Source: Rhodoferax ferrireducens
GTDB taxonomy: Bacteria > Pseudomonadota > Gammaproteobacteria > Burkholderiales > Burkholderiaceae_C
Assembly: GCF_003347515.1 (NCBI RefSeq)
Contig: NZ_QEII01000303.1
Span: forward strand, 114,809-178,808
DNA length: 64,000 nucleotides
Direction: 5' to 3'
How positions within the stretch are numbered: the stretch's first letter is position 1; every line of letters starts with the position of its first letter. A program made the translations under genes and the position numbers. The notes beneath the pieces are model-generated. The model saw nothing but the letters and a program-made list of their open reading frames with translations, had not been told where the DNA came from and made no database searches. Shown here piece by piece: positions 61,021-64,000 of this stretch.

Positions 61021-61770
61021 ATGAGCCACGCGGTCGCCCGCCTGCGCGCGGTGCGCATGGCGCGCCGTGACGAGCCCTTTATCGCCCGCGGTTCGCGCGC
61101 GCCACGCTGCCCCGGTTGCCGGGTGATCTTCAGCCACTGTCTGTGTGCCTTGCGCCCCCAAGTGCCGACCCGCTCGGGCATGTGCCTGATCATGTGCGAC
61201 ATCGAGCCGCTCAAACCCAGCAATACGGGCTGGTTGATCGCCGACGTGGTGAGCGACACTGCCGCCTTTGGCTGGTCGCGCACCGAGGTGGACCCCGCCT
61301 TGCTGAGCCTGCTGGCCGACCCGCAGTGGGAGCCCTATCTGGTGTTTCCCGGCGAGTTTGTCGCCCCTGAGCGCGTCGTCACCGAGGTGCCAGTGCTCGC
61401 CGGAAAACGCCCGCTGTTTGTCTTGCTCGATGCCACCTGGCCGGAGGCACGCAAGATGTTTCGCAAAAGCCCCTATCTGAATCACTTGCCGGTGCTCAGC
61501 CTGCAGCCAGAACAACTCTCGCGCTACCGCCTGCGCCGCTCGACCCGCGATGACCACCTGTGCACCTCGGAGGTGGCTGCACTGTGTTTGGCCCTGGCGG
61601 GTGAGCCGCATGCTGGTGAGACTTTGGAGACCTATCTGGAGGTCTTCACCAACCATTATTTGAATGCCAAACAGTCCGTGCCGCCGGATCTGGAGGACGC
61701 TGCGCATCAGCGTTTGCGCGCCCTCGCGATGAGATCGACTTGCGCTTTAGCTGCGCACGAAAGCCAATAA
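61021..61770 (+). CDS. DTW domain protein (probable tRNA-uridine aminocarboxypropyltransferase)
   Basis: 249 residues from the ATG at 61021. DTW domain features: RCPGCRVIFSHCLCALRP (cysteine pairs that may bind zinc), LIMCDIEPLKPSNTGWLIAD and VLLDATWPEARKMFRKSPYL (the DTW motif, here DATW), then YRLRRSTRDDHLCTSEVAAL. Family members TapT modify tRNA uridine with a 3-amino-3-carboxypropyl group. Its last 24 bases overlap the 3' end of the Fic gene, and part of the gene is duplicated in a decayed form at 63781. Confidence 0.9.
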   Translation: MSHAVARLRAVRMARRDEPFIARGSRAPRCPGCRVIFSHCLCALRPQVPTRSGMCLIMCDIEPLKPSNTGWLIADVVSDTAAFGWSRTEVDPALLSLLADPQWEPYLVFPGEFVAPERVVTEVPVLAGKRPLFVLLDATWPEARKMFRKSPYLNHLPVLSLQPEQLSRYRLRRSTRDDHLCTSEVAALCLALAGEPHAGETLETYLEVFTNHYLNAKQSVPPDLEDAAHQRLRALAMRSTCALAAHESQ

Positions 61771-62346
61771 AGCCGTGAATTCATTCTTGTCCGCAGCTCG
61801 TAATGCGGCGAGATACCGAGCCCGTACCTCGTTGGCGCTGACCAGGTTTCCGCCACCGCCCCAACTGAAAGCGGGTCGCCCCAATTGCTTCAGCAAAGCG
61901 TCGGCCATCATTCGTGAATGACGGCCATTGCCGTTGGGGAACGGATGTATCCAAACCAAGACATGATGAAACCGTGCGGCTAGTTCATCCGGCGGAAACG
62001 TTTCGTTTTCGACCCAATATTTGGCATTGCCGAGCAGCTGATTCAGCTTTACCGCCACCAAGGTCCAATCGCAACCGATGTTCTTGTCCGACATTCGAAA
62101 CGTGCCCGCCCACTTCCAGGTTTTGTTGAACATCCTTCGGTGCAAATTTCGGCAAAAGCTTTCAGACAGCACCTCTGGAATCTTGGCACGTCGGAGCCAC
62201 TTGGTGGCCTGAAGGATGTTTTCCTGTTCCCAGTCATTCAGCGCGCCCTTCGTTTCGATGTGCCTCGGAATCAGTCCTGCCTTTTCATCCGGGTCCAGCG
62301 GGGTCTGCCCGTCTTGCTCGTCGGGAGCGTCGAGGTCTAGCGCCAT
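61747..62346 (-). CDS. Fic family protein, 'mobile mystery protein B' type
   Basis: 199 residues from the ATG at 62346; an in-frame GTG at 62358 is possible. The Fic active site is intact: VWIHPFPNGNGRHSRMMADA (HPFxxGNGR, about residue 139), with a flap FRMSDKNIGCDWTLVAVKLN. Fic proteins transfer AMP to target hydroxyls. The sequence and its pairing with an XRE gene match the mobile mystery protein B family, known from mobile contexts. It overlaps the XRE gene's end by 10 bp, as in toxin-antitoxin pairs. Confidence 0.9.
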   Translation of the reverse strand: MALDLDAPDEQDGQTPLDPDEKAGLIPRHIETKGALNDWEQENILQATKWLRRAKIPEVLSESFCRNLHRRMFNKTWKWAGTFRMSDKNIGCDWTLVAVKLNQLLGNAKYWVENETFPPDELAARFHHVLVWIHPFPNGNGRHSRMMADALLKQLGRPAFSWGGGGNLVSANEVRARYLAALRAADKNEFTALLAFVRS

Positions 62347-62798
62347 AGGTTGGACCACTTCCCGCGCAGCAGCTCTTCAGCACGACGGGCCACCTGCTTT
62401 TGGATGCGCTCGTCCGTGGGCCTTTGATCTTCCAAGCTCATCGTATGCGCCACCCCGTACACCTCTTCCTTCGCCAGCTGCTTCGCACGGTCCTGCACCA
62501 CCTCCGTCAGAGGCTTGCGGGGCACGAGGGCGTAAACCAGCTCACAGTTCAAGCCGTCGGCCAACTTGCGCAGCTGACCGAGCGTGATGCGCTCCTCGGC
62601 TTCTGATTGTTCAGACTTGTGCAGCGTGGAGCCTGAGATACCCAAGCGCTCGGCTTGTTGGCGCTCAGTACGGCCGAGGGCCTCGCGGATTTCTTTCAGC
62701 CAGCCGCGCGACGGTGCCCGTTTCGCCAGCAGAACCCCATAGGCCTTCACCGTTGCCTGGAGCTGCTCCACCCGTAGATTGTTGAATTCAGAGGACAT
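62337..62798 (-). CDS. XRE-type HTH protein, 'mobile mystery protein A' type
   Basis: 153 residues. A helix-turn-helix is visible in RTERQQAERLGISGSTLHKS and LRKLADGLNCELVYALVP, preceded by LRVEQLQATVKAYGVLLAKR. The C-terminus ends RAEELLRGKWSNLWR, close to the family pattern. It matches mobile mystery protein A, which always occurs with the Fic partner. It is probably the antitoxin/repressor; symmetric and direct repeats lie just upstream of its start. Confidence 0.88.
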   Translation of the reverse strand: MSSEFNNLRVEQLQATVKAYGVLLAKRAPSRGWLKEIREALGRTERQQAERLGISGSTLHKSEQSEAEERITLGQLRKLADGLNCELVYALVPRKPLTEVVQDRAKQLAKEEVYGVAHTMSLEDQRPTDERIQKQVARRAEELLRGKWSNLWR

Positions 62799-62803
62799 TT
62801 TGC

Positions 62804-62854
62804 TAGCCTATAAGCAATCAATTTCATCAGTGATGATAGCCTATTAGGAAGCAA
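62804..62854. promoter_or_regulatory. Operator region of the XRE-Fic operon
   Basis: Two direct repeats, TAGCCTATAAGCAA (62804-62817) and TAGCCTATTAGGAAGCAA (62837-62854), flank a perfect dyad TCATCA-G-TGATGA (62824-62836). The position just upstream of the XRE ATG fits autorepression. Confidence 0.55.
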
Positions 62855-62857
62855 ATA

Positions 62858-63070
62858 TCAATATTCTGCGGCAGTAATGAGAAGCAAAAACTTAAATCTT
62901 GGATCCCTGAAGGGAAGCAAATCTCTGTCCTTGCTTTCCTTCAGGAGGGCATTTCTCAGCGCGCCGCAGTAGCGGGCAATCACCTTGTCATCGGGCACCG
63001 GGTGGTTTTTCCAGAATTTGGCATGGTGGACTCCGTGTTGCCTGGATTGAGGTCGCAGTTCTTGCCGCAC
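62858..63070 (-). CDS. Small ORF of unknown function
   Basis: 70 codons on the minus strand reading HHAKFWKNHPVPDDKVIARY, then CGALRNALLKESKDRDLLPF. I do not recognise it. It lies between the XRE gene and a repeat copy, in the decayed toxin-antitoxin region, and may be a gene fragment. Confidence 0.3.
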   Translation of the reverse strand: MRQELRPQSRQHGVHHAKFWKNHPVPDDKVIARYCGALRNALLKESKDRDLLPFRDPRFKFLLLITAAEY

Positions 63071-63135
63071 CCGCCTTCACAGCACCGGCCAAAATCGGAC
63101 CCTACGGCTGCTGCCGCCCAATATTTATAACAAAT

Positions 63136-63186
63136 CAGCCTCTAGCCCCCGTATTCATTGCGCAAGAAGCTACTGTTTTAATAGCG
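63136..63186 (+). repeat. Dispersed 50-bp repeat, copy 6 (beside truncated HEPN gene)
   Basis: CAGCCTCTAGCCCCCG, TTCATTGCGCAAGAAGCTAC and TTTTAATAGCG, the clearest copy. It ends 11 bp from the stop codon of the truncated HEPN gene (63197). Confidence 0.92.
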
Positions 63187-63196
63187 TACTCAGACT

Positions 63197-63346
63197 TCAT
63201 TCGATGTTCTCAATCACGGCGCGCTGCGTCTTGCCATCGGTCAAAAACTGTTCTTTTCCAAGGTCGCCAATGTCTGATCTTGCGTTTTGAGCGGCTTCCA
63301 GCATGTGCTGCACACGACCAGACACCTTTTGGTGGGCTTTGCTCAT
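63197..63346 (-). pseudogene. HEPN (DUF86-like) toxin gene, truncated
   Basis: 49 codons: MSKAHQKVSGRVQHMLEAAQ, NARSDIGDLGKEQFLTDGKT, QRAVIENIE then stop. This matches the N-terminal part of HEPN toxins of MNT/HEPN pairs (the family continues VIGEAA... after the final IE), so about half the gene, including the expected RxxxxxH active site, is missing. Its ATG overlaps the stop of the MNT gene as ATGA. The remaining part ends next to a repeat copy, which suggests the break happened there. Confidence 0.75.
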
Positions 63347-63637
63347 ACCGGGACGGCTTCACGCAAAATGTCGGCCCGAAATCGCTCATGCAGCGACATC
63401 GGTGTTTGTATGTCAGCCTTGACTCCCAGGATTTGCTCGATCTCGCGCTTGATTCTGACCAAGCTGACAAGGGATGTCCGATCATCTATGGGATCGACCA
63501 ATAGATCGATATCACTGTTTTCCGTATCGTCGCCATGCAGGACTGATCCAAACACGCGCGGGTTGCAGGCATCATTTTTTTTCAACGACGGATCGAATGG
63601 CCGAACGGTGCAATTCCAGGGCTTCGGAGGGCTTCAT
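63343..63637 (-). pseudogene. MNT-type nucleotidyltransferase (antitoxin), frameshifted at A8
   Basis: From the ATG at 63637 the frame reads MKPSEALELHRSAIRSVVEK and stops; from the next frame it continues NDACNPRVFGSVLHGDDTEN, SDIDLLVDPIDDRTSLVSLV and ends ILREAVPV. The second half holds the MNT active site GS-x-x-x-GD..SDID. The break lies at eight T (63575-63582, A8 on the coding strand); with seven the gene would be an intact 97-residue MntA-like antitoxin. Confidence 0.8.
63575..63582. repeat. T8 tract at the MNT frameshift
   Basis: Eight consecutive T (A8 on the coding strand) exactly where the MNT reading frame breaks. Such runs are prone to slippage. Confidence 0.85.
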
Positions 63638-63672
63638 CAATGTCAATCCAAGGGGTGAAAAGTTGCTTCAGT

Positions 63673-63780
63673 TTACAGATTTGACTGACAAGGTTCAGCG
63701 CTTGTTGCCCCCATGTGCTTGAGGTGTTCCTCCACGCGGGCGGCCAGCATCGCCATCTCGTCAGTAAGCTGCGGCAGCGG
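63673..63780 (-). pseudogene. C-terminal fragment of an unidentified gene
   Basis: The minus strand reads LPQLTDEMAMLAARVEEHLK, HMGATSAEPCQSNL then stop. It looks like a helical protein tail ending 36 bp before the MNT ATG. The upstream part is replaced by the DTW fragment. Family unknown. Confidence 0.35.
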
Positions 63781-63876
63781 CGTGACGAGCCCTTTATCGC
63801 CCCTGAACGCGTCGTCACAGAGGTGCGAGTGGTCCCCGGAAATAGGCCACTGTTTGTCTTGCTCGATACCACCTAG
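63781..63876 (+). pseudogene. DTW gene fragment with internal deletion
   Basis: Reads RDEPFIA, then PERVVTEVRVVPGNRPLFVL, LDTT and a TAG stop where DATW has TGG. It matches two separate parts of the DTW gene at 61021: 61063-61086 and 61364-61440. They are joined at the shared TCGCCC, removing about 285 bp. It differs at roughly one base in seven, so it is not a very recent copy. Confidence 0.8.
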
Positions 63877-64000
63877 TCTTACTGTGTCATAAATTTAATC
63901 TTCTACTTACCCAGTGGCAATGAGGGCAATGTCCCAGATCGCTGGCCAGTGCGACGCTCAGGCGCAGGCGTAGCGTCGTGATCGAGTCCGCTACGTGACG
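63877..64000. other. Window end, no gene recognised
   Basis: About 120 bases with no start, motif or repeat I can support. Confidence 0.4.

Noticed and set aside
63582..63872. 96-codon minus-strand frame at the window end
   Set aside because: It runs antisense through the DTW fragment and out of frame across the MNT start; no domain can be recognised.

Overview
The window looks like a chromosomal segment of a GC-rich betaproteobacterium, probably Burkholderiales and most likely the family Comamonadaceae. The reasons are three orphan Bug-type tripartite tricarboxylate receptors, a glutaryl-CoA dehydrogenase beside a CaiB/BaiF CoA-transferase, paired YceI/cytochrome b561 genes, and a reductive pyrimidine pathway of PreT/PreA type. 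This is inference from gene content only. I see no rRNA, tRNA, CRISPR array or intact insertion sequence.

Layout. 1-12.8 kb is mixed housekeeping: the 3' part of alanine dehydrogenase, a cytochrome b561-YceI-YceI operon, a PEBP protein, a RIO kinase, a succinate:acyl-CoA transferase, bestrophin, an HpaR-like MarR regulator with a palindromic operator, a DsbA/FrnE protein, a Bug receptor, a flavin reductase, an HD-GYP protein, a diheme cytochrome and a YebC protein. 12.9-20.6 kb is acid catabolism: CoA-transferase, glutaryl-CoA dehydrogenase, an amidohydrolase divergent from a GntR regulator, two Bug receptors and a LysR regulator. 20.6-28.1 kb holds a cysteine-rich DUF2182/DUF1326 pair, a GGDEF/EAL protein, a phosphoesterase-like lipoprotein and a large class A penicillin-binding protein. 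28.4-34.0 kb is the reductive pyrimidine cluster preT-preA-hydA-carbamoylase, with a RutR-like operator in front. 34.1-43.5 kb holds a PAS-GGDEF protein, a LigI-like hydrolase, an EamA exporter, an AraC regulator, a cytosine deaminase, GrpB, an RNase II-type protein, PanE and an EVE protein. 43.5-47 kb is an unusual fusion of a sodium/solute symporter with GGDEF and EAL domains, with a small membrane protein gene before it.

49.2-60.3 kb is a long sulfur-scavenging region: sulfate-binding protein, SsuE, two SsuA, SsuC, SsuB, a TOBE protein, an NtaA/DszA-type flavin monooxygenase, MetN-MetI-MetQ and MetY. Together these could import sulfate, sulfonates and methionine, release sulfite from organosulfur compounds, and fix sulfide or thiol into homocysteine. 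61.7-63.9 kb is a small scrapyard of mobile toxin/antitoxin-like genes: a Fic/XRE 'mobile mystery' pair, a frameshifted MNT nucleotidyltransferase, a truncated HEPN gene and a decayed fragment of the nearby DTW gene.

Two non-coding repeat families stand out. One is a roughly 50-bp dispersed repeat with seven copies in the window. Two copies are read in frame inside genes, four sit just upstream of start codons (one supplies a ribosome binding site), and one lies where the HEPN gene is cut off. The other is a set of three long hairpins that share a nearly constant 25-26 nt loop while their 25-27 bp stems differ completely in sequence. I do not recognise the hairpin family.
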